Part shown: piece after piece, positions 8,365 to 16,735 of the stretch
Numbering within the stretch: the stretch's first letter is position 1
Layout of the letters: each line of letters opens with the position of its first letter
Assembly (NCBI RefSeq): GCF_030127105.1
Contig: NZ_CP126161.1
Location: forward strand, 3,224,001-3,288,000
From: Haloarcula pelagica
GTDB lineage: Archaea > Halobacteriota > Halobacteria > Halobacteriales > Haloarculaceae
DNA length: 64,000 nucleotides
Direction: 5' to 3'
Made by a program: the position numbers and the translations under genes
The notes under the pieces: generated by a model
Seen by the model: only the letters and a program-made list of their open reading frames with translations
Told to the model about the DNA's origin: nothing
Database searches by the model: none

Positions 8365-9141
8365 ATGGTCGTCCCGCAGTTGATCCTCCTCGGTATCGCC
8401 GCTGTCGGTGGGTACTTCTTCTTCGTCGGCGGCCGGGAACTGTACACGGTCTTTCACATCCTCCGGAACGACCCCGTCCCGATCAGGACGCTCGACGGCT
8501 ACACGGGGCCCGTCGAAATCGAGGGGACCGCCGTCACCGACGACGAGTACGGCACTGTCAGGTCGCCACTGACCGGTACGGACTGCCTGGCCTACACCTA
8601 CGAGGTCCAGGAGCTCCGCTCCTCGGGCAAGAACTCCAACTGGGAGACACTCGACGAGGGGATGGGCGGCGTGAACTTCCTCGTCGACGACACCACCGAC
8701 CGGGTGCGCGTCGACCCCGAAGGCGCCGACATCCGCCTGGATTCACACTCCGTGACCGTCCCACCGGGGACCGAACTGCCCGAGAGTCTCGCCCGGTACG
8801 TCGCGGCCTCCGACGCGGTCGACGAACAGGACCGGACGCTGGATCTCGTCGTGACGGAACTGGCCGTCGGGAACAAACAGCGCTTTATCGAACGACGGCT
8901 CGACCCCGGGGAACACGTCTACGTCTACGGCCTGGCGCGCCGTGGGCCGGCCGCCGAGTGGGGAAGCAACCGCGTCGACGCCGTCGTCGGCACGGGGGCG
9001 GGAACACCAGTGTTCGTCATCTCGGATACGGACGAGCGGGGCACCGCCTGGCGAATCGCCCGGAAGGGGCTCCTCAGGGCCGGCCTGGGGTTCGCGGTGG
9101 TGGCGTTTGCGGCACTCTTCGCCGTCGGGCTCTTCGCTTGA
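8365..9141 (+). CDS. Membrane protein with GIDE-type domain
   Basis: 258 residues. One N-terminal membrane helix (about 5-24), a long soluble beta-rich region, and one C-terminal helix (about 233-256). The central part (about 45-225), including GPVEIEGTA and RFIERRLDPGEHVYVYG, resembles the GIDE domain found in mitochondrial MAPL/MULAN E3 ligases and in prokaryotic relatives. No RING finger is present, so ligase activity is not implied. A role at the membrane is inferred from topology. Hsp20 and an ABC1-type kinase follow on the same strand. Confidence 0.7.
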   Translation: MVVPQLILLGIAAVGGYFFFVGGRELYTVFHILRNDPVPIRTLDGYTGPVEIEGTAVTDDEYGTVRSPLTGTDCLAYTYEVQELRSSGKNSNWETLDEGMGGVNFLVDDTTDRVRVDPEGADIRLDSHSVTVPPGTELPESLARYVAASDAVDEQDRTLDLVVTELAVGNKQRFIERRLDPGEHVYVYGLARRGPAAEWGSNRVDAVVGTGAGTPVFVISDTDERGTAWRIARKGLLRAGLGFAVVAFAALFAVGLFA

Positions 9142-9189
9142 CCGGCCGGGACCGTCGGGTTTAACGAGGGTCGTCCCTTACGGCCGTGT

Positions 9190-9546
9190 ATGTCAGCGCT
9201 GCGTGAGGCGTTACGTGACCTCCCCGACGCGGTGTTCGCGGACGTACTCGAATCCGACGACGCATATCTGCTCGTCCTGGACCTCCCGGGCGTCACCAGC
9301 GACACGATCGATGTCCGTGTCGAGGGCGGCCGACTCGTCATCGAAGGCCAGCGCAGCAAGGACGTGCCCCGCGAGTTCCGGTTCGTCGAGGAGGACCGTT
9401 CGGTGTTTCTCGACGCCGAACTCCCCTTGCCGCCGAACGCGACCGGACAGGGTGCCGAGGGGACCGTCCGCAAGGGCGTCCTGGAACTCCGGCTCCCCAA
9501 GGCCACGGCCGCGCCGAGTACTACGGTTCCCATCGACGAGGACTGA
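9190..9546 (+). CDS. Hsp20/alpha-crystallin family small heat-shock protein
   Basis: ATP-independent holdase that binds unfolding proteins. The 118-residue product is mostly an alpha-crystallin domain (about 20-110): DLPGV near residues 31-35, the VRVEGGRLVIEG strand pair, and a conserved GVLELRLPK motif near the end (GVLxLxLPK in the family). N- and C-terminal arms are short. It lies 48 bases after the GIDE-domain gene and 18 bases before the ABC1 kinase gene, which suggests joint transcription with a membrane-stress flavour. Confidence 0.9.
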   Translation: MSALREALRDLPDAVFADVLESDDAYLLVLDLPGVTSDTIDVRVEGGRLVIEGQRSKDVPREFRFVEEDRSVFLDAELPLPPNATGQGAEGTVRKGVLELRLPKATAAPSTTVPIDED

Positions 9547-9564
9547 TCTCGGGGTGGCCTGCTG

Positions 9565-11280
9565 GTGAACTTCCGCGCGTACTGGCGATTCTTCGTCGTC
9601 GCACGCCACTTCCTGCCCCTGTTGCTCGCGTACGCCCGTGACCGCCATCGGTTCATCGTGGTGGGCCGGTCCCGCCCCGTGACGAGCGAACAGCGCCGCA
9701 AGCGGGCCCAGGCGCTGCTCGACTCGCTGTTGACGCTCGGGCCGACGTTCATCAAACTCGGACAGCTCCTCTCGACCCGGCCGGACATCCTCCCGCCGGA
9801 GTACATCGAGGAGTTCTCGAAGCTCCAGGACCGCGTGCCGCCGGCCGAGTGGGAGGCCGCACGGCAGGTCCTGGAGGACGAACTCGGACCGATCGACGAC
9901 GCCTTCGCGGAGTTCGAGGAGGAAGCGATCAGCGGCGCCTCGCTGGGCCAGGTCTACCGCGCCAGGATCGACGGCGACCCCGTCGCGGTGAAGGTCAGAC
10001 GGCCCGGGATCGAGGCGCTCGTCGAGGCCGACCTCCGTGTCATCAAGTGGTCGCTCCCGGCGCTGATGTACTTCGTCGGGGAGGCCCGTTCGTTCTCGCT
10101 GGAGACGCTCGCCGACGAGTTCTCGAAGACGATCCGCGAGGAGATGGACTACGAACGGGAGGCGCGCATGCTCACCGAGATCCGGGCGAACTTCGCGGGC
10201 AACGACCGCGTCCGCATCCCCGAGGTCACGGAGAGCCACTCCACCGAGCGGGTCCTCACGATGGAGTACGTCCCGGGAACGAAGATCAACGACATCGACG
10301 ACCTCGACGAGCGGGGCCTCGACCGGACCCGGCTCGCGGAGACGCTCCAGCGGGCGTACCTCCAGATGATCATCGACGACGGGGTCTTCCACGCCGATCC
10401 CCACCCGGGGAACCTGGCCGTTCAGGACGACGGGACGCTCGTCTTCTACGACTTCGGGATGTCGGGCCGGGTGGACTCGTTCGTCCAGGACAAGATCGTC
10501 GACTTCTACGCCGCCGTCGCGGACCAGGACATCGACGCGATCCTCGACGCGCTGATCGAGATGGGGACGCTCTCCCCCGAGGCCGACCGGCAGGTGATGG
10601 GCGACGTGATGGAGCTTGCCATCGCGGACGCGCGCGGGGAGGATATCGAACAGTACCGCGTCCAGCAGATCATCCAGCAAGTCGAGGACACCATCTACGA
10701 GTTCCCCCTGCGACTGCCCTCGAACCTCGCGCTCGTGCTCCGGGTGGCGACAGTCGTCGAGGGTGTCTGTGTCACGCTCGACCCCGAGTTCGACTTCATC
10801 TCCGTGGCGACGGACTACCTCCGCCAGGAGGGGTACCTCGCCGAGGGCGTCCGGAACTACATCGAGGACCGTCAGCGGGAACTCCAGGACGCCACCCGGT
10901 CGGCCGTCCGTATCCCGCCGAAACTCGAATCGGTGCTCGACCGGGTCGAACGCGAGGACCTCCACGTCAGAGCTGACCTGGAGGACTCCGACCGCCTGCT
11001 GGCGGCGATGACCAAGCGGCTCATCCTCGGGATGGTGCTCGCCAGCACGCTGTTCTCGACTGCGCTGCTGTACGCCGAGTCCTCGCTGACCGGCGCGGGC
11101 GTCGCCGGTGGCGGCGCGCTGTTACTGACCGGCGCGCTGTGGTGGTCGTTCCGTTCGAAGAAAGGCGTCCGGGCGAAGCCACAGTTCACCCGACAGAGCA
11201 TGCGAGAACGGGAGCAGGGTGGCGATGGTGGCGCCTCCGCCTTCGAGTACCCAACCGAGACCGACGACTCCGAGGGCTGA
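9565..11280 (+). CDS. ABC1/AarF/UbiB-family atypical kinase
   Basis: Member of the family that supports quinone-lipid biosynthesis or homeostasis at membranes. The 571-residue product starts at GTG 9565. It has the family-specific KLGQLLSTRPD motif (about 65-75), Ala/Val-Ala-Val-Lys at VAVKVRRPG (about 142-150), EEMDYEREA, the catalytic-loop equivalent ADPHPGN (about 276-282) and YDFGMSG (about 294-300). Two C-terminal hydrophobic segments (about 492-510 and 513-530) anchor it in the membrane. In haloarchaea the relevant quinone would be menaquinone, so a role in its metabolism or in lipid trafficking is inference. Confidence 0.9.
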   Translation: MNFRAYWRFFVVARHFLPLLLAYARDRHRFIVVGRSRPVTSEQRRKRAQALLDSLLTLGPTFIKLGQLLSTRPDILPPEYIEEFSKLQDRVPPAEWEAARQVLEDELGPIDDAFAEFEEEAISGASLGQVYRARIDGDPVAVKVRRPGIEALVEADLRVIKWSLPALMYFVGEARSFSLETLADEFSKTIREEMDYEREARMLTEIRANFAGNDRVRIPEVTESHSTERVLTMEYVPGTKINDIDDLDERGLDRTRLAETLQRAYLQMIIDDGVFHADPHPGNLAVQDDGTLVFYDFGMSGRVDSFVQDKIVDFYAAVADQDIDAILDALIEMGTLSPEADRQVMGDVMELAIADARGEDIEQYRVQQIIQQVEDTIYEFPLRLPSNLALVLRVATVVEGVCVTLDPEFDFISVATDYLRQEGYLAEGVRNYIEDRQRELQDATRSAVRIPPKLESVLDRVEREDLHVRADLEDSDRLLAAMTKRLILGMVLASTLFSTALLYAESSLTGAGVAGGGALLLTGALWWSFRSKKGVRAKPQFTRQSMREREQGGDGGASAFEYPTETDDSEG

Positions 11281-11281
11281 G

Positions 11282-12019
11282 CTACTCGTCGTCGGCGAGA
11301 CTCGGATGGGGCGTCGGCTCGCCGGGCATGGGCTGTTCGAAGTACCGGCGCATGATCTCCAGGGACTCCTCTTCTCGCTGTTGCCGTTCGGCCTCGTCGA
11401 TCTCCTCACAGCCCGGCGGGACCTCACGCCCCCGATCGGTGAAGTACCCCTCCGGGGCGGTCCAGTCGTGGTAGAAGTCAACGCCCGAGTCCTCGATCAG
11501 GGTCAAGCCGACCTGTGCGCCGTGACCGGCGGCGACGATGGCCTGGTGGTGTTGCTCGGCCAGTCGTCCGGCAGCGTAGAGCCCGTCGACGCCCGTCCGG
11601 CCGCAGTCGTCGACGCCGACGAACTCCTTCGAGCCCCGATCGATCGTCTCGATATCGAGCCCGTCGAGGTAGGACGAGTCAGCCCAGGAGGCGGCGATCA
11701 GGTACTGTGCGTCGTACTCCTCGTCGTCGGCCAGGGTGACGTGGAACCGGCCGTCCGTTCGCTCCACGTCGGTCGCCTCCCCGTCGATGAACCACACGCC
11801 GGCCCGGCGGGCCTGTGCCTGGATCAGTTCCAGCAGGAGCCGGGGGTTGATCCCCGCCGGGAAGCCGGGGTAGTTCTCCAGGTGGGCGTTCCGTCCGAGG
11901 ATCGACTCGCCGGTCGAGACGATTCGGGTCGACAGGCCGGCTCTGGCGGTGTAGATCGCCGCGGAGAGGCCAGCGACACCGCCGCCGACGACGATCACGT
12001 CTTCGCGTTCGGATGGCAT
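11282..12019 (-). CDS. Minimal FAD-dependent oxidoreductase (thioredoxin reductase-like)
   Basis: 245 residues. N-terminal dinucleotide-binding motif VIVVGGGVAGLSAAI (about 8-22), then ENYPGFP as in thioredoxin reductases, and a C-terminal FAD motif GLYAAGRLA. The NAD(P)H-binding domain and the CxxC active site of true thioredoxin reductase are both absent; the protein jumps from the first to the second half of the FAD domain. A 45-residue charged tail follows. It therefore probably uses another electron partner or only binds FAD. Start ATG 12019 (MPSERED) matches the family; the further upstream frame is implausible. Confidence 0.8.
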   Translation of the reverse strand: MPSEREDVIVVGGGVAGLSAAIYTARAGLSTRIVSTGESILGRNAHLENYPGFPAGINPRLLLELIQAQARRAGVWFIDGEATDVERTDGRFHVTLADDEEYDAQYLIAASWADSSYLDGLDIETIDRGSKEFVGVDDCGRTGVDGLYAAGRLAEQHHQAIVAAGHGAQVGLTLIEDSGVDFYHDWTAPEGYFTDRGREVPPGCEEIDEAERQQREEESLEIMRRYFEQPMPGEPTPHPSLADDE

Positions 12020-12104
12020 ATGCCGGCGTACTTGTCCGGACAGAAGAAAGCTGCCGATTCGGCTCGACACCGCGCTATCAGTCAGTTCAGACGACCCGAA
12101 GCCT

Positions 12105-12110
12105 CATAAC
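12105..12110 (+). promoter_or_regulatory. Probable TATA element of the PAN gene
   Basis: CATAAC about 25-30 bases before ATG 12135 in a short divergent promoter region. The match to the haloarchaeal consensus is weak. Confidence 0.4.
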
Positions 12111-12134
12111 CGTTCATCTACTATACCGGGCGTA

Positions 12135-13349
12135 ATGACCGACACCGTCGACGATGTCGACTTACCGTACGACGAGAACGCCTCACAGCAGAAGAAGATC
12201 GAGGCGCTGCAGGAACGGCTCGAAGTCCTCGAATCACAGAACGAGGAGATGCGGGACAAGCTGCTCGACGCGAACGCCGAGAACAACAAGTACCAGCAGA
12301 AGCTCGAACGGCTCACCCACGAGAACAAGAAGCTCAAACAGTCGCCACTGTTCGTCGCGACCGTCCAGGAACTGACCGACGAGGGTGTCATCATCAAACA
12401 GCACGGCAACAATCAGGAGGCCCTGACCGAGGTCACCGACGAGATGCGCGAGGATCTCTCGCCCGACGACCGCGTCGCCGTCAACAACTCCCTCTCGATC
12501 GTCAAGCAACTCGACGACGAAACCGACGTTCGCGCCCGGGTGATGCAGGTCGACCAGTCGCCGTCGGTCACCTATCAGGACATCGGTGGGATCGAAGAGC
12601 AGATGGACGAGGTCCGCGAGACCGTCGAGATGCCGCTGAAGTCCCCGGAGATGTTCGAAGACGTTGGGATCGACCCGCCAAGCGGCGTCCTGCTGCACGG
12701 CCCGCCCGGCACCGGGAAGACGATGCTCGCGAAGGCAGTGGCCAACGAGACCGACGCCACGTTCATCAAGATGGCCGGCTCGGAACTGGTCCACAAGTTC
12801 ATCGGCGAGGGGTCGAAGCTCGTCCGTGACCTGTTCGACCTGGCTCGCCAGGAAGAGCCCGCCGTCGTCTTTATCGACGAGATCGACGCTATCGCGGCCA
12901 AACGTACGGAGTCGAAGACCTCCGGTGACGCGGAGGTCCAGCGGACGATGATGCAACTGCTCTCGGAGATGGACGGGTTCGACGACCGCGGCGAGATCCG
13001 GATCATCGCGGCGACCAACCGCTTCGACATGCTCGACCGGGCGATCCTCCGGCCCGGCCGGTTCGACCGCCTCATCGAAGTTCCCAAACCCGACGTGGAG
13101 GGTCGCCGGCAGATCTTCCAGATCCACACCCGCGACATGAACCTCGCGGACGGCGTCGAGTTCGAGGAACTCGCCGCGGAGATCGACGAGGCCTCCGGTG
13201 CCGACGTGAAGGCGATCTGTACGGAAGCGGGGATGTTCGCTATCCGCGACGACAGGACCGAGGTCCAGATGTCGGACTTCTACGACGCCTGGGAGAAGAT
13301 CCAGCAGGAAGAGACCGAAGACGAAGACATCTCGCGGACGTTCGCCTGA
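12135..13349 (+). CDS. pan: Proteasome-activating nucleotidase (PAN)
   Basis: AAA+ ATPase that unfolds substrates and feeds them to the archaeal 20S proteasome. The 404-residue product has an N-terminal coiled coil (about 18-70), an OB domain (about 71-140), Walker A GPPGTGKT (189-196), Walker B VVFIDEID (D248/E249), the second region of homology TNRFDMLDRAILRPGRFDR, and an AAA lid. The C-terminus reads SRTFA, so the classical HbYX gate-opening motif is not evident. It stands alone between a divergent FAD gene and a DUF420 gene. Confidence 0.96.
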   Translation: MTDTVDDVDLPYDENASQQKKIEALQERLEVLESQNEEMRDKLLDANAENNKYQQKLERLTHENKKLKQSPLFVATVQELTDEGVIIKQHGNNQEALTEVTDEMREDLSPDDRVAVNNSLSIVKQLDDETDVRARVMQVDQSPSVTYQDIGGIEEQMDEVRETVEMPLKSPEMFEDVGIDPPSGVLLHGPPGTGKTMLAKAVANETDATFIKMAGSELVHKFIGEGSKLVRDLFDLARQEEPAVVFIDEIDAIAAKRTESKTSGDAEVQRTMMQLLSEMDGFDDRGEIRIIAATNRFDMLDRAILRPGRFDRLIEVPKPDVEGRRQIFQIHTRDMNLADGVEFEELAAEIDEASGADVKAICTEAGMFAIRDDRTEVQMSDFYDAWEKIQQEETEDEDISRTFA

Positions 13350-13424
13350 GGCGGCCGGGCTCTCTCGTCGAGGCGTTTCCTCACGTTCCAGAACACAGAA
13401 ACCCGTTCGCGCCAAGGGTCGGGT

Positions 13425-14057
13425 ATGGCAGTCACGGACCAACTCCGGACCAGCGCCCGCTCGCGACCCGCAGTTATCACCGCTGTCGTCTCGATCGTCG
13501 GGTACGCCCTCGTGTTCGGTGCCTTCGGCGGCGTGTTGCCCCTCCCGGACATCTCCAACGACACGGTCGTCCTCCTGAGCGACGCGATCGCGGTCGTCAA
13601 CGCAGGTGCCCTCTCCGCGATCGTCGCCGGCGTCTACTTCATCAAGCACGACCAGATCCAGCGCCACCGGACGGCGATGCTGACCGCGTTCACCCTCATC
13701 CTCGCGTTCCTCGTGATGTACCTGGTGAAGGTCGGCGGCGGCTTCGAGAAGGAGATCCTCGCGAGCGGCGCGGTCTGGACCGCCTACATCGTGATGCTGG
13801 CGATCCACATCCTGCTGTCGGCGATCTCCGTCCCGGTCGTCGTTCACGCAGTCGTGCTCGGGCTCACCCACACGCCCGCGGAACTGCGCGAGACCGTCCA
13901 CGCACGGGTCGGCCGTATCGCCGCGGCCGCCTGGAGCCTCAGCCTCTTCCTGGGGCTGGTCACGTACGTCATGTTGAACCACGTCTACGGTTGGGTGCCA
14001 CGCGGCGGTGAAGCAGCGCTGTTGCTCGTGGTCGCCGGCCCGCTTCGACGCCAGTAA
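13425..14057 (+). CDS. DUF420 membrane protein
   Basis: 210 residues with about five or six membrane helices; the first spans about 16-38. Conserved histidines sit at helix ends (FIKHDQIQRHRTAM and AIHILLSAISVPVVVHAVV). This arrangement matches DUF420 proteins, often found near cytochrome oxidase or heme-copper assembly genes in bacteria and haloarchaea. No oxidase gene is visible here. Start ATG 13425 (MAVTDQLRT). Function is not established. Confidence 0.75.
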   Translation: MAVTDQLRTSARSRPAVITAVVSIVGYALVFGAFGGVLPLPDISNDTVVLLSDAIAVVNAGALSAIVAGVYFIKHDQIQRHRTAMLTAFTLILAFLVMYLVKVGGGFEKEILASGAVWTAYIVMLAIHILLSAISVPVVVHAVVLGLTHTPAELRETVHARVGRIAAAAWSLSLFLGLVTYVMLNHVYGWVPRGGEAALLLVVAGPLRRQ

Positions 14058-14122
14058 GCGGTCGCCCCGCTGCGGAATCGGTCGACTGAAAACACACCGA
14101 CAGGCGAAAAACGGGCGTCAGC

Positions 14123-16735
14123 TCAGTTGTCGCTGTTGAACGCGACGATGATCTCCAGCAGATCGCCGACCGTGAGTTCGCCGTGGCCAGGGAGATCCTG
14201 GCCGGAGTTGAACTTCACGACGGCGTCCAGCACTTCGCTGGTCGAGACGCGACCGTCGTCACTCTCGTAGACATCCGCGGGCGAACTCCCGTTCGCGGGC
14301 TGGACTGTCAAATTCACGGACGCGTCGCCGACCGAGATCGTCTTCGTTCCGGCGCTCTGGAACGACTGCCTGAAGACGACTTCTCGGGTGCTGTTGGCGC
14401 CCATCCTGACGTTCTCGCTCGCCACCGGTTGGCCGTCGATCCGCAGCACGGCCGTGTAGGTCCCGACACCGGTCCCGGTGTTGGCGACGGTCGCTCTGAT
14501 AGGCTGACGCTCACCGGTCGTGACCGTCCCCGGCACGTCGATGTCAGTCACGGTGAACTCGGGTTCCGGCTCCGGCGTCGGTGTGGGAGTCGGCGTCGGC
14601 GTGGCCGTCGGGGTCGGCGTGGGGGTCGGAGTCACCGTCGGGGTCGGCGTTGGCGTGGCCGTCGGGGTCGGCGTCGGCGCGTCGACAGTCACCGTCGTCG
14701 AGGCCGCTCCGACAGTCAGGGTCCGGTCACCGGCGGTCCCGAAGGTGTAGTCGAAGGTGACCGTCTCCGAGGTTCCGGGTTCGACACCGACCGACTCGAT
14801 GCCGGCGCTGGCTCCATCGACTTTCAACTCGGCCGTGTAGATGCCCGCTGCCGAGCCCGCGTTCGAGATCGTCACCTCGATCGTCCCGGTCTGCCCCCGG
14901 TCGATCGTTCCGGGTGCCGAGATATCCGCCACCGAGAGTGCCGGCGACGGCTCTGCCGTCGGGGTCGGTGTTGGCGTTGGCGTGTCCGTCGGGGTCGGCG
15001 TATCCGTTGGTGTCGACGTGGTCGGCGTATCCGTTGGTGTCGACGTGGTCGGCGTATCCGTTGGTGTCGACGTGGTCGGCGTATCCGTTGGTGTCGACGT
15101 GGTCGGCGTATCCGTTGGTGTCGACGTGGTCGGCGTATCCGTTGGTGTCGACGTGGTCGGCGTATCCGTTGGTGTCGACGTGGTCGGCGTATCCGTTGGT
15201 GTCGACGTGGTCGGCGTATCCGTTGGTGTCGACGTGGTCGGCGTATCCGTTGGTGTCGGTGTTGGCGTCGACTTCTCTTGAACCGCTATGCTCGTCGACT
15301 GGCTCCCGATCGTCACCGTTCGAATGCCGGTCGAGGTTAACGTCCGGTCGAAGGAGACAGTCTGCGTGCTCCCGGCCGCGATCTGGACGGTCTTGCTGTC
15401 GACTTCGGCTCCGTCGACTTCCAGCTTCGCTTTGTAGCTCCGCTGACTGTCGTCGTTGTTCCGAACGGTCGCGTCGATGGTCGCCGTGTCGCCCTCGGTG
15501 ACGGTCTCGGGCGCGGAGATATCGGTGACTTCGAAGACCGGCGTGTCGGTGAACTGCGCGAGGGTCCCGTCTTCGGTCCCCACCAGCAGCCAGTCACCGT
15601 ACACCGTCGGCGCGGTCAGCATCGGCGAACCCGACAGCGTCGTGTCGTACTTCACCTGGCCGCTCTGGTCGTCGAGTAACGCCAGAACGCCCGTGTCGGT
15701 GCCGACGAAGACCGTGTCGCTCCCGGTCGACACCGACGGGCCGAACGTCCCTTCGCTGGGGACTGTCGTCGTCCACTCGACGGACCCGCTCGTGATGTCG
15801 TGGGCCGCGACCGTCCCGTCGGTCGTCCCGACGACTGCGAGGCCGTCGTGGACGGCAGCACTTGCGAGGCTTCCCGAGTAGCTAGTGTCCTGCCAGACCT
15901 GGGTCCCGTCGGGGGCGTAGGCGGCGACGGTCCCGTCGGTCGTCGTGACGACGACGGTTCCAGTGGCCGTGTCGACCGCTGGCGAGGTGAGTGAACCGGA
16001 GCCGGTGACCGACTTCGTGAACTCGCTCGTCAGGTCGGTCGATAGCGCGTGCAGGGTCCCGCCACGGTCACCGACGTAGACGCTCCCGTCGTAGACCGCG
16101 GGAGTCATGGCCCCGGCCTGGCTCGACAACTCAGTAGAGGTAATGACACCAGAGCCGTCGGCAGCGAGTTTGTGGAGCACTCCATCCTTGCTGGCGACGT
16201 AGAGGTCGTCCGAGCCGTCGGTCGCCACGGAGCCATAGAACGCGCCCAGATCGTTACCGTTCCCGTCGGTCGAGACGGACCAGGCTTCGGAGCCGTCCGC
16301 GGCGTTGAGGGCAGTGACCGTCCCACTCGCCGTGGCGACGTAGAGCTGTCCGTTCGCGTAGGCGGGCGTTCCGTAAACCGTCCCGTCGACGGTGGTACTC
16401 CAGGTTTCCGACCCGGTCCCGGCGTCGACGGCCTTGATCGTGGTGCCGTCGGCGACGTAGGCCGTCCCGTCGACGACGGCGGGGCCGGACGCGATGTCGG
16501 TACTACCGCTTGCGGTCCAGCCTGTCGACAGCGCGTCGTACGGTGGTGCGTCCGAAGCGTCTCCGGTGTTTTGCTGACCGGACTGGAACGAGGGCCAGTC
16601 GACCGCCGTGTTGCCTGCGTTGCCGGCGTCGGCCGCACCGACGCCGATCGGACCGAAGACGGCGACCGGAAGCGCGGCGACGACCAGCGTCGCCATACAC
16701 AGCGACAGCAGTTTCCGGCTTGGCGTGTCGCTCAT
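14123..16735 (-). CDS. Secreted beta-propeller/CARDB protein with Thr-Pro linkers and dockerin-like end
   Basis: 870 residues. A Sec-type signal peptide (about 1-35, cut near VGAADA) is followed by a PQQ-like propeller (about 45-395) with repeated VVDGTAYV/GTVTALNAADGSEAW blades. CARDB/APHP-type domains follow at about 398-485, 599-682 and 726-815, separated by two Thr/Pro-rich linkers (about 486-597 and 683-721). The last 50 residues form a dockerin-like pair (DDGRVSTSEVLDAV and GELTVGDLLEII). Its ATG overlaps the stop of the upstream GH97 gene by one base. Likely extracellular and cell-associated; the linkers are probable O-glycosylation sites. Function in glycan binding is inferred from its operon partner. 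Confidence 0.88.
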   Translation of the reverse strand: MSDTPSRKLLSLCMATLVVAALPVAVFGPIGVGAADAGNAGNTAVDWPSFQSGQQNTGDASDAPPYDALSTGWTASGSTDIASGPAVVDGTAYVADGTTIKAVDAGTGSETWSTTVDGTVYGTPAYANGQLYVATASGTVTALNAADGSEAWSVSTDGNGNDLGAFYGSVATDGSDDLYVASKDGVLHKLAADGSGVITSTELSSQAGAMTPAVYDGSVYVGDRGGTLHALSTDLTSEFTKSVTGSGSLTSPAVDTATGTVVVTTTDGTVAAYAPDGTQVWQDTSYSGSLASAAVHDGLAVVGTTDGTVAAHDITSGSVEWTTTVPSEGTFGPSVSTGSDTVFVGTDTGVLALLDDQSGQVKYDTTLSGSPMLTAPTVYGDWLLVGTEDGTLAQFTDTPVFEVTDISAPETVTEGDTATIDATVRNNDDSQRSYKAKLEVDGAEVDSKTVQIAAGSTQTVSFDRTLTSTGIRTVTIGSQSTSIAVQEKSTPTPTPTDTPTTSTPTDTPTTSTPTDTPTTSTPTDTPTTSTPTDTPTTSTPTDTPTTSTPTDTPTTSTPTDTPTTSTPTDTPTTSTPTDTPTPTDTPTPTPTPTAEPSPALSVADISAPGTIDRGQTGTIEVTISNAGSAAGIYTAELKVDGASAGIESVGVEPGTSETVTFDYTFGTAGDRTLTVGAASTTVTVDAPTPTPTATPTPTPTVTPTPTPTPTATPTPTPTPTPEPEPEFTVTDIDVPGTVTTGERQPIRATVANTGTGVGTYTAVLRIDGQPVASENVRMGANSTREVVFRQSFQSAGTKTISVGDASVNLTVQPANGSSPADVYESDDGRVSTSEVLDAVVKFNSGQDLPGHGELTVGDLLEIIVAFNSDN
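14997..15258. repeat. 27-base minisatellite, nine perfect copies plus a partial tenth
   Basis: The 27-base unit begins GGCGTATCCGTTGGTGTCGA on the + strand. It starts at 14997, 15024, 15051, 15078, 15105, 15132, 15159, 15186 and 15213 with no mismatch, then 19 more matching bases from 15240. It encodes the 9-residue unit TDTPTTSTP on the minus strand, inside the first linker of the propeller/CARDB protein. Exact conservation even at wobble positions indicates recent expansion. Confidence 0.97.

Noticed and set aside
12234-13982. Minus-strand open frame of about 580 codons
   Set aside because: Antisense shadow of PAN and the DUF420 gene; very Asp/Arg/Val-rich, with no domain.
14997-15258. Possible CRISPR array
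   Set aside because: The repeats are contiguous with no spacers and lie inside a coding frame.
14183-15340. Plus-strand Arg-rich open frames over the minisatellite
   Set aside because: Translation of the 27-base repeat on the wrong strand; the minus-strand frame has a signal peptide and domains.
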